A stretch of 32,049 nt of DNA from Planctomycetota bacterium (GCA_020851075.1 JADZDL010000066.1:1-32049); one strand, 5' to 3'. Shown: positions 1-9,206, numbered from the stretch's first letter. Translations and numbers: made by a program. Notes: generated from the letters alone by a model not told the origin.

Positions 1-851
1 CCAAGCGCGAACACATCGAGGCGGCCGTCGACGGTTGCCGATTGCGCCTCGATCTGTTCGGGCGCCATGTAGTGCGGCGTGCCGGCGAAATCCCCGGTGC
101 GTGTCACCCCCGGCGCTTCGAGATCGCGGGCGAGGCCGAAGTCGGCGAGCAACGGCGTGCCAGCGCGCCGCAGCAGGATGTTGGCCGGCTTCACGTCGCG
201 GTGCACGACGCCGGCGGCGTGGGCCTGCACCAGCGCCTCGGCAATCGGCAGCAGGCACTTCAGAACGGCCTCAGCGTGGCTGCGCCCGACGATTGCCTGG
301 CCCGCCCCTGCATCGCGCATTGCCGTACCGAGGGCCTGCGCCAGGGCGTTGCCGTCGAGGCTCGCTGGTTGGTTACCACGTAGGGTGGTGAGCAGCGTGG
401 CCAACGAGCAGCCGTCGACCAGTTCCATGGCGAAGTAGTGGTGGCCCTCGGCCTCGCCACTGGCGAACACTGGGACCAGATGTGGGTGCTGCAGCCGCGC
501 CAGCAGTTCCGCCTCGCGGCGGAATCGCACGAGGGCCACGGGGCTGTGGGCGCGATGGTCGGGCAAGACCTTCAGCGCGACCCGGCGACCGAGCGACCGT
601 TGTACGGCTTCGTAGACGACCCCCATGCCGCCGCGGCCCAGTTCGCGCAGCAGGTGGTAGTCGCCGAGAGTGGCGAGACCCTGGGCTTCGGTTGCTTCCT
701 CGGCATCGGCGAGCAGGGGTTCGAGCAGGTGGCGCAGGTCCGGATGTTGGGCGAGCAGGTCGGCGTCGGGGACCGTGGCCTCGATCCGGTGTTGGCGCAG
801 CAGCTCGAGGGCGCGCGCTAGTTGTTGCAGGGCTGGATCGGGCGCGGCCAT
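1..851 (-). CDS. Serine/threonine protein kinase, N-terminal part (runs off the left edge)
   Basis: A Hanks-type (eukaryotic-like) protein kinase that phosphorylates Ser/Thr on unknown targets. The 283 visible residues start at an ATG (complement of 849-851). They comprise an alpha-helical leader of about 60 residues and then the kinase fold. The glycine loop LGRGGMGVVY lies near residues 71-80, the ATP-anchoring lysine in VALK is at 94, the catalytic HRDVKPAN is at 217-224, DFG is at 237-239 and APE is at 263-265. All key residues are present, so the enzyme should be active. There is an insertion of about 30 residues between the kinase lobes (roughly 155-190). The C-terminal half, where membrane segments or sensor repeats usually sit in planctomycete kinases, lies outside the window. 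It is divergent from the gene at 1010, and I see no link that names a target. Confidence 0.93.
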   Translation of the reverse strand, partial: MAAPDPALQQLARALELLRQHRIEATVPDADLLAQHPDLRHLLEPLLADAEEATEAQGLATLGDYHLLRELGRGGMGVVYEAVQRSLGRRVALKVLPDHRAHSPVALVRFRREAELLARLQHPHLVPVFASGEAEGHHYFAMELVDGCSLATLLTTLRGNQPASLDGNALAQALGTAMRDAGAGQAIVGRSHAEAVLKCLLPIAEALVQAHAAGVVHRDVKPANILLRRAGTPLLADFGLARDLEAPGVTRTGDFAGTPHYMAPEQIEAQSATVDGRLDVFAL

Positions 852-1009
852 TCTGCGCCACGATACCGCACCGCAGTTGCCACGCGTGGGCGCCCGGCCT
901 CCCGAATCGCCACCGGGTGCGTAAGAACCGTTGGCCCGGTGCTCCTGACCCAGCCATCACCACGATTCCGCGCACTTTCGCGAGGCGTGCCAGGGGGTAG
1001 GCTACGCGC

Positions 1010-3778
1010 GTGCCACGCTCCCTACTCGTCGCGTTCGTCCCATGGTTGGCCACTGCCCTGCTGGCCCAGGACCCCGTCGAAACACGCCTGCAGGCGCTTT
1101 CCCTCGAACAGAAGGCCGGGCAGCTGTTCATGTCGTGGAGCCTGTCGCGCGCGGAAGGCGGCAATCACGAGAAGATGCTGAACTGGGTCCGCGACGCCGA
1201 ACTCGGCGGCGTGATCCTGAGCCTCGGCACGGTCGACGACGCGGCGGAGCTCATTCCCAAGCTGCAGGCGGCGTCGAAGGTGCCACTTCTGCTCGCGGGC
1301 GACTTTGAAGGCGGCGTGTGGTGGCGATTGTCGGGTGCTACCGAACTCGGCAACCAGATGCTGTTTGGGGCCACACGTTCGGAGTGGCTTTGCGAAGAGG
1401 CGGGACGCATCACGGGCGAAGAAGCGAAGGCGCTTGGGTTTCACTGGGTGTTTGCGCCCGTGCTCGACGTGAACAGCAATCCCGCGAACCCGATCATCAA
1501 CGTGCGCAGCTTTGGCGAGGATCCCGAACTCGTCGCGCGTTTTGGTTCGGCGTTTGCGCGCGGTGTGCGCGGCGCGGGCCTGCTCGCGTGCGGCAAACAC
1601 TTCCCTGGTCACGGTGATGTCGACAGCGACTCGCATCTGGCTCTGCCGACGGTGCCCGGCGACAGCGAACGACTGCATCGCGTCGAATTGCGGCCGTTCG
1701 CGGAGGCGGCCAGGCAAGGCCTCGAATCGGTCATGACGGGCCATCTCGCGGTGCCTGGGCTCGGTGAGGATCCCTCGCTGCCGGCGACGCTCAGTGCGCA
1801 CATTCTCGGCGATGTGCTGCGCAAGGAACTCGGGTTCACGGGGCTGGTCGTGACCGATGCGCTCGAGATGGGCGGGGTGAAGAACGCGTTCGAGCCGGGC
1901 GAAGTCGCCGTGCGGGCGCTGCTGGCGGGCGCGGATGTTCTGCTGATGCCGCCCGACCCGCTCGTTGCGCGTGCGGCGGTTGTCGAGGCCGTAAAGTCCG
2001 GGCGCGTGCCGATGGAGCGTCTCGATGCGGCGGTGCGTCGCATTCTGGAAGCCAAGGCGAAAGTCGGCCTGTTCCGTGGTGAGGGCATGGTGGACCCGCA
2101 GTGGAAGCAGCGGGTAGGCAGCAAGGAATCGCGGCAGATCGCCGAGACGATTGCTGCCCGTGGCATCACGCTCGTGCGCGATCGCGGCAGTTTGTTGCCG
2201 CTGCAGCCGAACGTCGACACGGCTGGCACCGTGTTGCTCGTCGTGAAGGACAAGGACGAAGGTGGTGTTTCGCCGTTGGCGACCGCGTTGACCGAGAAGG
2301 GCATCGAGCAGGTTGCCGTGTCCGCCGCAACCACGCCGGCCGAGGCGGTGAAGGCAATCGAGCGTGTCGGTCGTGCGAAGCGTGTGATCGTGGCGCTCTA
2401 CATCAAGGTGCGCGAATACACGGGGGGCATCGGTCTGCCGCCCGCAGTGCGGCCCGTGTTGGCGGCGTTGCGCGACGAACAGGATGTGTTTGGGGTCTCG
2501 TTCGGCAACCCGTACCTGATCCACGATTTGCCCGTGATCGATACCTACCTGTGCGCCTATCTGGCCACGGGGCCCACAGAATCGGCTGCTAGCGCCATTC
2601 TGCTCGGCAGCTTGAACACGATCGGCAGATTGCCGGTGTCGATTCCCGACGTGGCCCCCGCGGGCACGGGCCTCGTGCGCTATCGGCCGACGACTTCGGA
2701 TGGTCGTCCCGAGCAATTCGGTGTGGATGCCAAGCTGCCGCAGCAACTGCAGCAGGTGCTCGACAAAGCGGTGGCGGATCACGCGTTCCCCGGTGCTGTT
2801 TGCCTGGTCGCGCGCAACGGTTGGAACCTCGTTCGCGTGAGTGCGGGCAAGGTTGGTTACGCGGAGGCTGATGCCAAGGTTGCACCCGACACGCTGTATG
2901 ACCTCGCGTCGCTGACGAAAGTGTGTGCGACCGTTCCGGCGGTGTTGCGACTCGCCGCGGCTGGCGTGGTGTCGCTCGACGATCCGGTGCAGAAGTGGGT
3001 GCCCGCGTTTGTCGGTAATGGCAAGGACAAGGTGACGTTGCGTCATCTGCTCGCGCATTGTGGTGGGTTGCCTGCCTACGAACGTTATTACCGCACCCTG
3101 CAGGGCAAGGACGCGATCGTCGCCGCGGCGGCGCAGGAAGGGCTGATGACGGAGCCCGGCACGAGCACGACCTACAGTGATCTCGGCTTCGTCCTGCTCA
3201 TGGCGGTCGTGGAGCACGCGAGTGGTGAGCCATTTCCGGTGTTCGTGCAGCGCGAAGTGCTCGACCCGCTCGGTATGACGAAGGCGCGCTTCGTGCCGAC
3301 CAAGGGGGCCTCACTCGCCAGCGCCGCGCCGACCGAAGAGGATGCGCAGCGTGGTGGCATCGTGCGCGGCTACGTGCACGACGAGAACGCGTTCGCGATG
3401 GGCGGCATCTCTGGTCACGCGGGGCTGTTTGCGACCGCGGATGATGTGATGAAGCTCGGACTCATGTGGATGGGTGGCGGGCGCGAGTTCCTGCCGCGCG
3501 ACCTCGTGATGCAGGCGACGCACCCGGCGGGGCTCGTGCCAGGCGATGCTTCGCGCGCGGTTGGCCTGCAGATGCTGCAGCCGGGGTGGGCCGGAACGGT
3601 CGTGTCGCCGGGCACGTTTGGCCATACCGGATTTACGGGCACGTCGCTTTGGTGCGATCCAGAACTCGACGCCTGTGTCGTGTTGCTCACCAACCGGGTG
3701 CACCCGACGCGGGTCAACAACAGGATCCAGCAGGTGCGCCGGGAGGTGCACGACGTGGTCCGGGCCGCGATGCGCTAG
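1010..3778 (+). CDS. Exported GH3 beta-N-acetylglucosaminidase fused to a beta-lactamase-fold serine hydrolase
   Basis: A two-enzyme fusion of 922 residues. It starts at GTG with a probable signal peptide ending near ALLAQ (about residue 20). Residues 25-350 are a glycoside hydrolase family 3 domain of the NagZ type. They carry the KHFPGHG loop at 196-202 with the conserved DSH behind it (207-209), and the probable nucleophile Asp283 in VVTDALEM. A GH3 C-terminal alpha/beta domain follows (about 370-560). Residues 575-922 are a class C beta-lactamase/esterase-like serine hydrolase with SLTK (Ser634, Lys637), YSD (Tyr722) and HTG (872-874). GH3-serine hydrolase fusions are known in Bacteroidota and relatives. 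A role in trimming GlcNAc-containing cell-wall or polysaccharide material outside the cytoplasm is inferred, and the substrate is not shown. The reading frame is intact throughout. Confidence 0.92.
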   Translation: MPRSLLVAFVPWLATALLAQDPVETRLQALSLEQKAGQLFMSWSLSRAEGGNHEKMLNWVRDAELGGVILSLGTVDDAAELIPKLQAASKVPLLLAGDFEGGVWWRLSGATELGNQMLFGATRSEWLCEEAGRITGEEAKALGFHWVFAPVLDVNSNPANPIINVRSFGEDPELVARFGSAFARGVRGAGLLACGKHFPGHGDVDSDSHLALPTVPGDSERLHRVELRPFAEAARQGLESVMTGHLAVPGLGEDPSLPATLSAHILGDVLRKELGFTGLVVTDALEMGGVKNAFEPGEVAVRALLAGADVLLMPPDPLVARAAVVEAVKSGRVPMERLDAAVRRILEAKAKVGLFRGEGMVDPQWKQRVGSKESRQIAETIAARGITLVRDRGSLLPLQPNVDTAGTVLLVVKDKDEGGVSPLATALTEKGIEQVAVSAATTPAEAVKAIERVGRAKRVIVALYIKVREYTGGIGLPPAVRPVLAALRDEQDVFGVSFGNPYLIHDLPVIDTYLCAYLATGPTESAASAILLGSLNTIGRLPVSIPDVAPAGTGLVRYRPTTSDGRPEQFGVDAKLPQQLQQVLDKAVADHAFPGAVCLVARNGWNLVRVSAGKVGYAEADAKVAPDTLYDLASLTKVCATVPAVLRLAAAGVVSLDDPVQKWVPAFVGNGKDKVTLRHLLAHCGGLPAYERYYRTLQGKDAIVAAAAQEGLMTEPGTSTTYSDLGFVLLMAVVEHASGEPFPVFVQREVLDPLGMTKARFVPTKGASLASAAPTEEDAQRGGIVRGYVHDENAFAMGGISGHAGLFATADDVMKLGLMWMGGGREFLPRDLVMQATHPAGLVPGDASRAVGLQMLQPGWAGTVVSPGTFGHTGFTGTSLWCDPELDACVVLLTNRVHPTRVNNRIQQVRREVHDVVRAAMR

Positions 3779-3829
3779 GATTCCTGGGTACCCTCTTGTC
3801 CCGTGCCGGCGGGGCGCTTCGCTCCTGCG

Positions 3830-5401
3830 ATGGTTTCCCTCGCCGATGAGATTGCAGCATTCAAGCTGCTGCAGACCAAGCTGCCGAAGATCTGGGCGGG
3901 CGCCCACGAGCGTCCCCGCGAGTCCCACTCGTGCCTGATCATTCCGTCCCTGAGTTTTGATCAGGAGGAACTGCGCAAGGTCACCGGCGTGCCGTTCTAT
4001 GAGGAGCGCCTGATGTTCCTCCTCATGCGCTTGCGTCGGCCTGGCGCGCGCTTGATGTATGTAACCAGTCAGCCGGTCGACGAAGATATCATCGACTACT
4101 ATCTGCAACTGCTCGTCGGGGTGCCGCCGATGCACGCGAAGCGTCGGTTGACGATGCTGTGTGTGCAGGATGCGAGCCCGCGCGCACTGACGGAGAAGGT
4201 GCTGGAGCGGCCGCGGGTCATCGAGCGCATCCGCCAGTGGATTGGTGATCCCGAGCGGGCCTACATGACGTGTTTCACGACGTCGCCGCTCGAGCGCACG
4301 TTGGCCGTAAAGCTCGGCATTCCACTCAATGGTGCCGACCCCGATTTGTTGCATCTGGGCACCAAATCGGGTTCGCGCGAGGCGTTTCGGATGGCTGGCA
4401 TCGAACTGCCGGCGGGCACGGAGAACCTGCAGAGTGCAGAGGCTGCGGTCGAATCACTCGATGAGCTCAAGGTGGAGATTCCGGCGCTGCGGCGGGCGGT
4501 CGTCAAGCTCAATGCCGGCTTCTCCGGGGAAGGTAATGCCCTGTTCACCTATCCCAATCCGATGCCGGGCGAGAGGACGGCCCGGCTGGCGGCGATCCGG
4601 AAGGCGTTCGACACGTTGAAGTTCGCGGCCGAAGATCACGGCAAAGCCGGGTTCTTCGAGAAGTTTGCCGAGATGGGCGGTGTCGTCGAGGAGTTCCTTG
4701 AGGCCGAAGAAGTGCGCTCGCCGAGTGTGCAGTTGCGCATTACCCCGCTCGGCGAATTGCAGATCATCTCCACGCACGATCAGGCCCTCGGCGGCAATTC
4801 GGGCCAGGTCTATCTCGGTTGCCGTTTCCCGGCGAATCGGGACTATCGCCAGATGATCACGGAACGCGCCCACTACGTCGGCGAAGTGCTGCGCGATCGC
4901 GGGGTGCTGGGGCGTTTTGCGATCGACTTCCTGGTCTACCGGAATGCCGGGGAAGAGTGGCAGTGTGGCGCGATCGAGATCAACCTGCGAATGGGTGGGA
5001 CGACCTTCCCATTCACCGCGCTGGACTTCCTCACGGGTGGTGCGATCACCGGGGACGGCGACTATCGCTCGCGCACCGGGGTGCTCAAGTACTACTTCGC
5101 GACGGATGCGCTCGTGTCGCCTTCGTACCGCGGACTGTTGCCACAGGACTTCCTCGAGATCGTCATCAGCCACGGGTTGCACTTCAGTCCGTCGACCGAG
5201 ACGGGGGTGCTATTCCATATGATTGGCGCCCTATCACAATTCGGCAAACTCGGCGTCATCTGCATCGGCAACAGCGCGCAGGAGGCTGATGATCTCTACC
5301 AGAAGACGCGCGATGTGCTCGACATGGAAACCGACCCGACGCACAAGAGTCACGGGGAGCTCATGTCGATGTTTGATGACTTCCCGCATTTGATGGATTG
5401 A
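3830..5401 (+). CDS. PGM1-type ATP-grasp peptide/carboxylate-amine ligase
   Basis: An ATP-grasp ligase of about 523 residues that resembles the PGM1 peptide ligase of pheganomycin biosynthesis and its uncharacterised relatives. ATP-grasp enzymes activate a carboxylate as acyl phosphate and join it to an amine. Residues 1-190 are a pre-ATP-grasp region with conserved family strings such as YVTSQP and HLGTKSGSREAF. Lys226, in VKLNAGFSGEG, is a likely ATP ligand with a glycine-rich loop behind it. EINLRMGG (Glu383, Asn385) is the metal-binding pair. The last 90 residues resemble the PGM1 C-terminal domain. I chose the ATG at 3830, but an in-frame GTG at 3803 would add nine residues. It lies 51 bp after the GH3 fusion gene on the same strand and could be co-transcribed with it. 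The substrates are unknown and no peptide-precursor gene is visible nearby. Confidence 0.85.
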   Translation: MVSLADEIAAFKLLQTKLPKIWAGAHERPRESHSCLIIPSLSFDQEELRKVTGVPFYEERLMFLLMRLRRPGARLMYVTSQPVDEDIIDYYLQLLVGVPPMHAKRRLTMLCVQDASPRALTEKVLERPRVIERIRQWIGDPERAYMTCFTTSPLERTLAVKLGIPLNGADPDLLHLGTKSGSREAFRMAGIELPAGTENLQSAEAAVESLDELKVEIPALRRAVVKLNAGFSGEGNALFTYPNPMPGERTARLAAIRKAFDTLKFAAEDHGKAGFFEKFAEMGGVVEEFLEAEEVRSPSVQLRITPLGELQIISTHDQALGGNSGQVYLGCRFPANRDYRQMITERAHYVGEVLRDRGVLGRFAIDFLVYRNAGEEWQCGAIEINLRMGGTTFPFTALDFLTGGAITGDGDYRSRTGVLKYYFATDALVSPSYRGLLPQDFLEIVISHGLHFSPSTETGVLFHMIGALSQFGKLGVICIGNSAQEADDLYQKTRDVLDMETDPTHKSHGELMSMFDDFPHLMD

Positions 5402-5486
5402 CGCGCGGCGGTGGCGGTGGCGGCGATGGTGGAGTTGGCGAGAGGATGGCGCTTTTCGAGCGATGCTCGGCAAACACTGGCTGGTC

Positions 5487-5498
5487 AGGTCGCGACCT
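5487..5498. promoter_or_regulatory. Perfect 12-bp palindrome upstream of the MFS gene
   Basis: AGGTCGCGACCT reads the same on both strands and ends 19 bp before the ATG at 5518. The position suits an operator for the transporter gene. No matching regulator gene lies beside it, and a 12-bp palindrome in GC-rich DNA can arise by chance. Confidence 0.25.
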
Positions 5499-5517
5499 CG
5501 CGGTAAGGTGACCCGCC

Positions 5518-6777
5518 ATGTCGAAACCCGCCGACACCCGTACGCAGTGGATGGTCCTCGTGGCCGCGTTCCTCGGCTGGTTGTTTGATGGTTACGAGAT
5601 GGGGCTGTTTCCCGTCATCGCACGACCGGCACTGAAGGACATCCTCGGTCCAGGGGCTGGTGATGAGGCGATTGGTTGGTGGATGGGGATCGCCACCGCG
5701 GCTTTCCTGCTCGGGGCTGCAGGGGGCGGCGCGATTTTCGGTTGGCTCGGGGATCGCATCGGCCGCGTGAAGAGCATGGCGCTCAGCATCCTCGTCTACT
5801 CGCTCGTGAACGGCCTGGGCTGGTTTGCGACCGAAGCCTGGCATCTGGCGGGCGTGCGCTTCCTGTCGGCGCTCGGCATGGGCGGCCAGTGGTCGCTCGC
5901 GGTGGCGCTCGTCATGGAGTGTTGGCCCGAACGCTGGCGACCGATGCTGGCGGGTGCCATCGGGGCGGCGGCAAACGTCGGCTTCCTGCTGGTCGGGGTG
6001 ACCGCGAGGGTGCACCACGTCACCCCGGAGTCCTGGCGTTGGATGATGCTCGTCGCTGCGGCGCCGGCGTTCCTCGTGGTGTTTGTGATCTGGGCAGTGC
6101 CCGAAAGCCAGAAGTGGCGCGATGCAGTGGCAACTTCGGGCCATGGGCAACCGCTGCGGGAAGTGTTCGGCCCCGCGCTGCGCAAGAAGACCCTGCTCGC
6201 GATCGCCTTCGCCTCGATTGCGTTGATCGGCACCTGGGGCTCCGTGCAGTGGTTGCCGGTGTGGGCCAACCAGATGGTGACGGCGTCGGGCGCGGATGCA
6301 GTGGCCGCCGGCGAGGCGACCGCGAACGTGCACATGATCCAGGCGCTTGGTGCGATCACGGGGGCCTTCGTGGCGCCCTTGCTCGGGGCGCGGCTAGGTC
6401 GCCGCTGGTCCTACTTCCTGATCTGTCTGCTGTCCGTGTCGGTGTGCGCGATCACGTTCCGCGGTTGTGACACGTACTCCAACTCCTTCCTGGTGCTCGC
6501 CTTTTCGATGAGTGTGGCCACGGCGTCGATGTACGGCTGGTTCCCGCTCTACTTCCCCGAGTTGTTCCCAACCCGCGTGCGCGCCACGGGGCAGGGCGTC
6601 AGCTACAACAGCGGGCGCGTGCTGGCGGCGGTGGGGGCGCTCACGCAAGGCCAGCTCGTGGCTGCGTTCGGCGGCAGTTACGCGCAGGCCGGGGCGGTTG
6701 TCAGCCTCGTCTACGTGTTGGGCCTCGGACTGATCTGGCTCGCGCCCGAGACCAAGGGCAAGCCGCTGCCGGATTGA
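5518..6777 (+). CDS. MFS transporter (sugar/organic acid:H+ symporter type)
   Basis: A 419-residue inner-membrane permease of the major facilitator superfamily with about 12 hydrophobic segments. The first helix holds LFDGYE (Asp24), as in the aromatic acid/sialic acid symporter branches. The loop 2-3 signature GDRIGR is at 78-83, and PELFPTRVRATG, typical of the sugar-porter-like branch, is at 347-358. The substrate cannot be read from the sequence. The ATG start is clear, with 116 bp of upstream DNA. The gene converges on ybdD with only 2 bp between the two stop codons. Length and topology are normal for the family. Confidence 0.9.
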   Translation: MSKPADTRTQWMVLVAAFLGWLFDGYEMGLFPVIARPALKDILGPGAGDEAIGWWMGIATAAFLLGAAGGGAIFGWLGDRIGRVKSMALSILVYSLVNGLGWFATEAWHLAGVRFLSALGMGGQWSLAVALVMECWPERWRPMLAGAIGAAANVGFLLVGVTARVHHVTPESWRWMMLVAAAPAFLVVFVIWAVPESQKWRDAVATSGHGQPLREVFGPALRKKTLLAIAFASIALIGTWGSVQWLPVWANQMVTASGADAVAAGEATANVHMIQALGAITGAFVAPLLGARLGRRWSYFLICLLSVSVCAITFRGCDTYSNSFLVLAFSMSVATASMYGWFPLYFPELFPTRVRATGQGVSYNSGRVLAAVGALTQGQLVAAFGGSYAQAGAVVSLVYVLGLGLIWLAPETKGKPLPD

Positions 6778-6779
6778 GG

Positions 6780-7004
6780 TCAGCAGCAGCGGCTGATGCC
6801 CGAATATCGTCGTTCCAGGGAGTCGAGCCAGAACTGCTTCTGGGACATCGGCTGCTGGTGCGGGCAGTCCGGGTGCGCTTCTCGATGCGCTGCAAAGCCA
6901 GCGAGGTAGTTCTCGTAGGCGGCGTCGCCACTCCACTGGCGCAACCACCACCAGACGCGGCGAACGTAGTGTGCCCGGTGGGCCGTGGACCGCGGCGAGT
7001 TCAT
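6780..7004 (-). CDS. ybdD: YbdD/YjiX (DUF466) family small protein
   Basis: A 74-residue protein with the family hallmarks WLRQWSGDAAYENYL in the first half and RYSGISRCC at the C terminus. The family's usual length is 65-75 residues. In Enterobacteria ybdD and yjiX sit directly behind the transporter genes cstA and yjiY (btsT). The same arrangement occurs here: the ATG overlaps the cstA stop as ATGA, so translation is probably coupled. YbdD is thought to assist CstA-type pyruvate uptake, but its molecular action is not established. The paired C-terminal cysteines are conserved in the family. Confidence 0.9.
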   Translation of the reverse strand: MNSPRSTAHRAHYVRRVWWWLRQWSGDAAYENYLAGFAAHREAHPDCPHQQPMSQKQFWLDSLERRYSGISRCC

Positions 7005-9067
7005 CGGCGGGCCTCCGTCCAGCGGGAGGCCACGTAGGGCGCTTCGTTGAGGACAGCCTGCTTGCGGCCGCTGAGAATGCGCCACCATTCGCCGATTGCC
7101 TCGAGCAGCAGCACGAGCACGAGCACGGCGAAGAGGCCCGCGAGGCCGGCGTCGAGCCAGTCGTTCCAGATGGCGCTGCGTGCGGAAGACGCGGCCGCTT
7201 CGCTGAGTCCGCCGGCATCGAGCAGTTTCTGTTTGGCTTCGGCATCGGCCAGGAACCCGATGCGTACCTCCGGCGAGAAGATCTTCTCCCACGCGGCGGA
7301 CATCGTGATCACGATGAGCCACACCATGGGCACCAGCGTCACCCAGGCCCAGCGCGCCTTCTTCATCTTGATGAGGATCGTCGTGGCGACCACGAGTGCG
7401 ACGGTCGCCAGCAGCTGGTTGGCGATGCCAAACAGCGGCCAGAGCGACTTGATGCCGCCTTGGGGATCGTTAACGCCGACGTAAAGTAGATAGCCCCATG
7501 CGCCGACGATGAGCGCGCTCGACAGCAGCACCGCCGGCAGCCAGCCCGGGCGAGCGAGCGGTTTCCAGGCGAGGCCGAGCACCTCCTGCACCATGAAGCG
7601 TCCGACGCGCGTGCCGGCGTCGAGCACGGTGAGGATGAACATCGCCTCAAACATGATTGCGAAGTGGTACCAGATGCCGAGCATCCTGCCGCCGCCGATC
7701 GTTTGGCTGAAGATCTGTGCCATGCCGACGGCGAGCGAAGGGGCGCCGCCAACGCGGCTCAGCAGGCTCTGTTCGCCGACGTCCTGGGCGAGTTGCTGCA
7801 TCTGTTCGGCGCGCAGCGGAAAGCCCCAACTCGTGATCTTCGCCGCGGCGGTGGCGGCGTCCGTGCCGATCACGCCGGCTGGGCTGTTGATCGCAAAGTA
7901 GATGCCTGGTTCGAGCGCGCACGCGGCCACCATCGCCATCACGCCGACGAAGGACTCCATGAGCATCGAGCCGTAGCCGATCAGCGGCGCGTCCCCTTCG
8001 CGGCGAATGAGGCGCGGCGTCGTTCCCGACGCGACGAGCGCGTGGAAACCACTGATGGCGCCGCACGCGATCGTGATGAAGCAGAAGGGGAAGATCTTGC
8101 CCGCAAACACGGGCCCGTTGCCGTCCGTGAATTGGGTAAGTGCAGGCATGTGCACGACGGGGCGCACGAGCAGGATGCCGAGGGCGAGCGCCAGCACGAC
8201 GCCGACCTTGATGAACGCACTCAGATAGTCGCGCGGGGCCAACAAGAGCCACACCGGCAGCGCCGAGGCGAGGAACCCGTAGATGCAGACGCCGATGGCG
8301 AGCGTTCCACCGGTGAACGTGAACGCGGCCGCCCAGCTCGGCGATTCGGCAATCCAGCGGCCGGCAACGACCGCGAACAGGATCAACAGAAAGCCGATCA
8401 GCGATGCCTCGAGCACGCGCCCCGGGCGCCAGAAGCGCATGTAGCAGCCGACCAGCATCGCGATCGGGATCGTCAGGATCAGCGTCGAAGCGCCCCACGG
8501 CGACTCCTTCAGCGCATTCACGAGCACGAGGCCAACGGCGGCCAGCAGGATCACCATGATCGCGAGCACGGCAAACAGCGCGATGCGGCCGGCGCGGGGG
8601 TTGACCTCATCGCGCGCCATCTGCCCGATGCTGCGGCCATCGCGGCGCATGGAGCAGAACAGGATCACGAAGTCCTGCACGCAACCACCGAGCACCGAAC
8701 CGAAGATGAGCCACAGGGTGCCCGGCAGGTAGCCGAACTGTGCGGCGAGCGTGGGGCCCACGAGTGGGCCGGGGCCCGCGATTGCGGCGAAGTGGTGGCC
8801 GAGCAGCACCCAACGAGTCGTGGGCACGAAGTCGCGGCCGTCTTCGAGCCGTTCGGCGGGCGTGGCGCGCGTGTCGTCGAGCGCCAGCACGCGCGCCGCC
8901 AGGAACGCGGCATAGAAGCGGTGCGCGAGCAGGTAGACGCAACCCGAGGCGGTGATGAACCACACGCCGTTCACAGGTTCGCCGCGTTCGAAGGCAATCG
9001 CCGATAGCGACCAGGCCCCGAGTACGGCCAAGGTGACCCAGACAAAGAACTTGGCCAGCTTCGGCAT
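7001..9067 (-). CDS. cstA: Carbon starvation protein CstA (pyruvate/peptide transporter)
   Basis: A 688-residue polytopic inner-membrane transporter of the CstA/BtsT family, close to the usual 690-720 residues. The conserved HHFAAIAGPGPLVGP motif is at 91-105, followed by many hydrophobic helices. E. coli CstA and BtsT import pyruvate with protons, and older work linked CstA to peptide use during carbon starvation. I place the start at the ATG (complement of 9065-9067) that gives MPKLAKFFVW, just before the first membrane helix. The frame stays open upstream to about 9433, but that extension would overlap the divergent glycosyltransferase gene and resembles no part of the family. The gene forms an operon with ybdD. 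Pyruvate versus peptide preference cannot be decided here. Confidence 0.93.
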   Translation of the reverse strand: MPKLAKFFVWVTLAVLGAWSLSAIAFERGEPVNGVWFITASGCVYLLAHRFYAAFLAARVLALDDTRATPAERLEDGRDFVPTTRWVLLGHHFAAIAGPGPLVGPTLAAQFGYLPGTLWLIFGSVLGGCVQDFVILFCSMRRDGRSIGQMARDEVNPRAGRIALFAVLAIMVILLAAVGLVLVNALKESPWGASTLILTIPIAMLVGCYMRFWRPGRVLEASLIGFLLILFAVVAGRWIAESPSWAAAFTFTGGTLAIGVCIYGFLASALPVWLLLAPRDYLSAFIKVGVVLALALGILLVRPVVHMPALTQFTDGNGPVFAGKIFPFCFITIACGAISGFHALVASGTTPRLIRREGDAPLIGYGSMLMESFVGVMAMVAACALEPGIYFAINSPAGVIGTDAATAAAKITSWGFPLRAEQMQQLAQDVGEQSLLSRVGGAPSLAVGMAQIFSQTIGGGRMLGIWYHFAIMFEAMFILTVLDAGTRVGRFMVQEVLGLAWKPLARPGWLPAVLLSSALIVGAWGYLLYVGVNDPQGGIKSLWPLFGIANQLLATVALVVATTILIKMKKARWAWVTLVPMVWLIVITMSAAWEKIFSPEVRIGFLADAEAKQKLLDAGGLSEAAASSARSAIWNDWLDAGLAGLFAVLVLVLLLEAIGEWWRILSGRKQAVLNEAPYVASRWTEARR

Positions 9068-9206
9068 GGCAAAGCTGTACCGGCGCCGCGGGGCCAGGCA
9101 AGGCCGGGAATGGCGTTCCGGACGGCCTTGTGGCGGTTGCCACGGCCTGATCCTTGGGGCTCGACCATTGCGCGGCACCCTCGCGGCGGCGATCGTGCAC
9201 ACCGCC
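9068..9206. promoter_or_regulatory. Divergent intergenic region between cstA and the glycosyltransferase operon
   Basis: This 139-bp stretch separates two divergent units and should hold both promoters. It contains a 7-bp inverted repeat, CAAGGCC at 9099-9105 and GGCCTTG at 9124-9130, lying 32 bp upstream of the cstA start. The repeat could be an operator or a leader hairpin. No convincing -35/-10 pair can be named in this GC-rich sequence. Confidence 0.35.

Noticed and set aside
1022..3217. Minus-strand open frame of 731 codons opposite the GH3 fusion
   Set aside because: Composition is typical of an antisense shadow, while the plus frame has complete catalytic motifs of two enzyme families.
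7664..9007. Plus-strand open frame opposite cstA
   Set aside because: Asp/Glu/Arg/His-rich low-information translation. The minus strand encodes a clear CstA.
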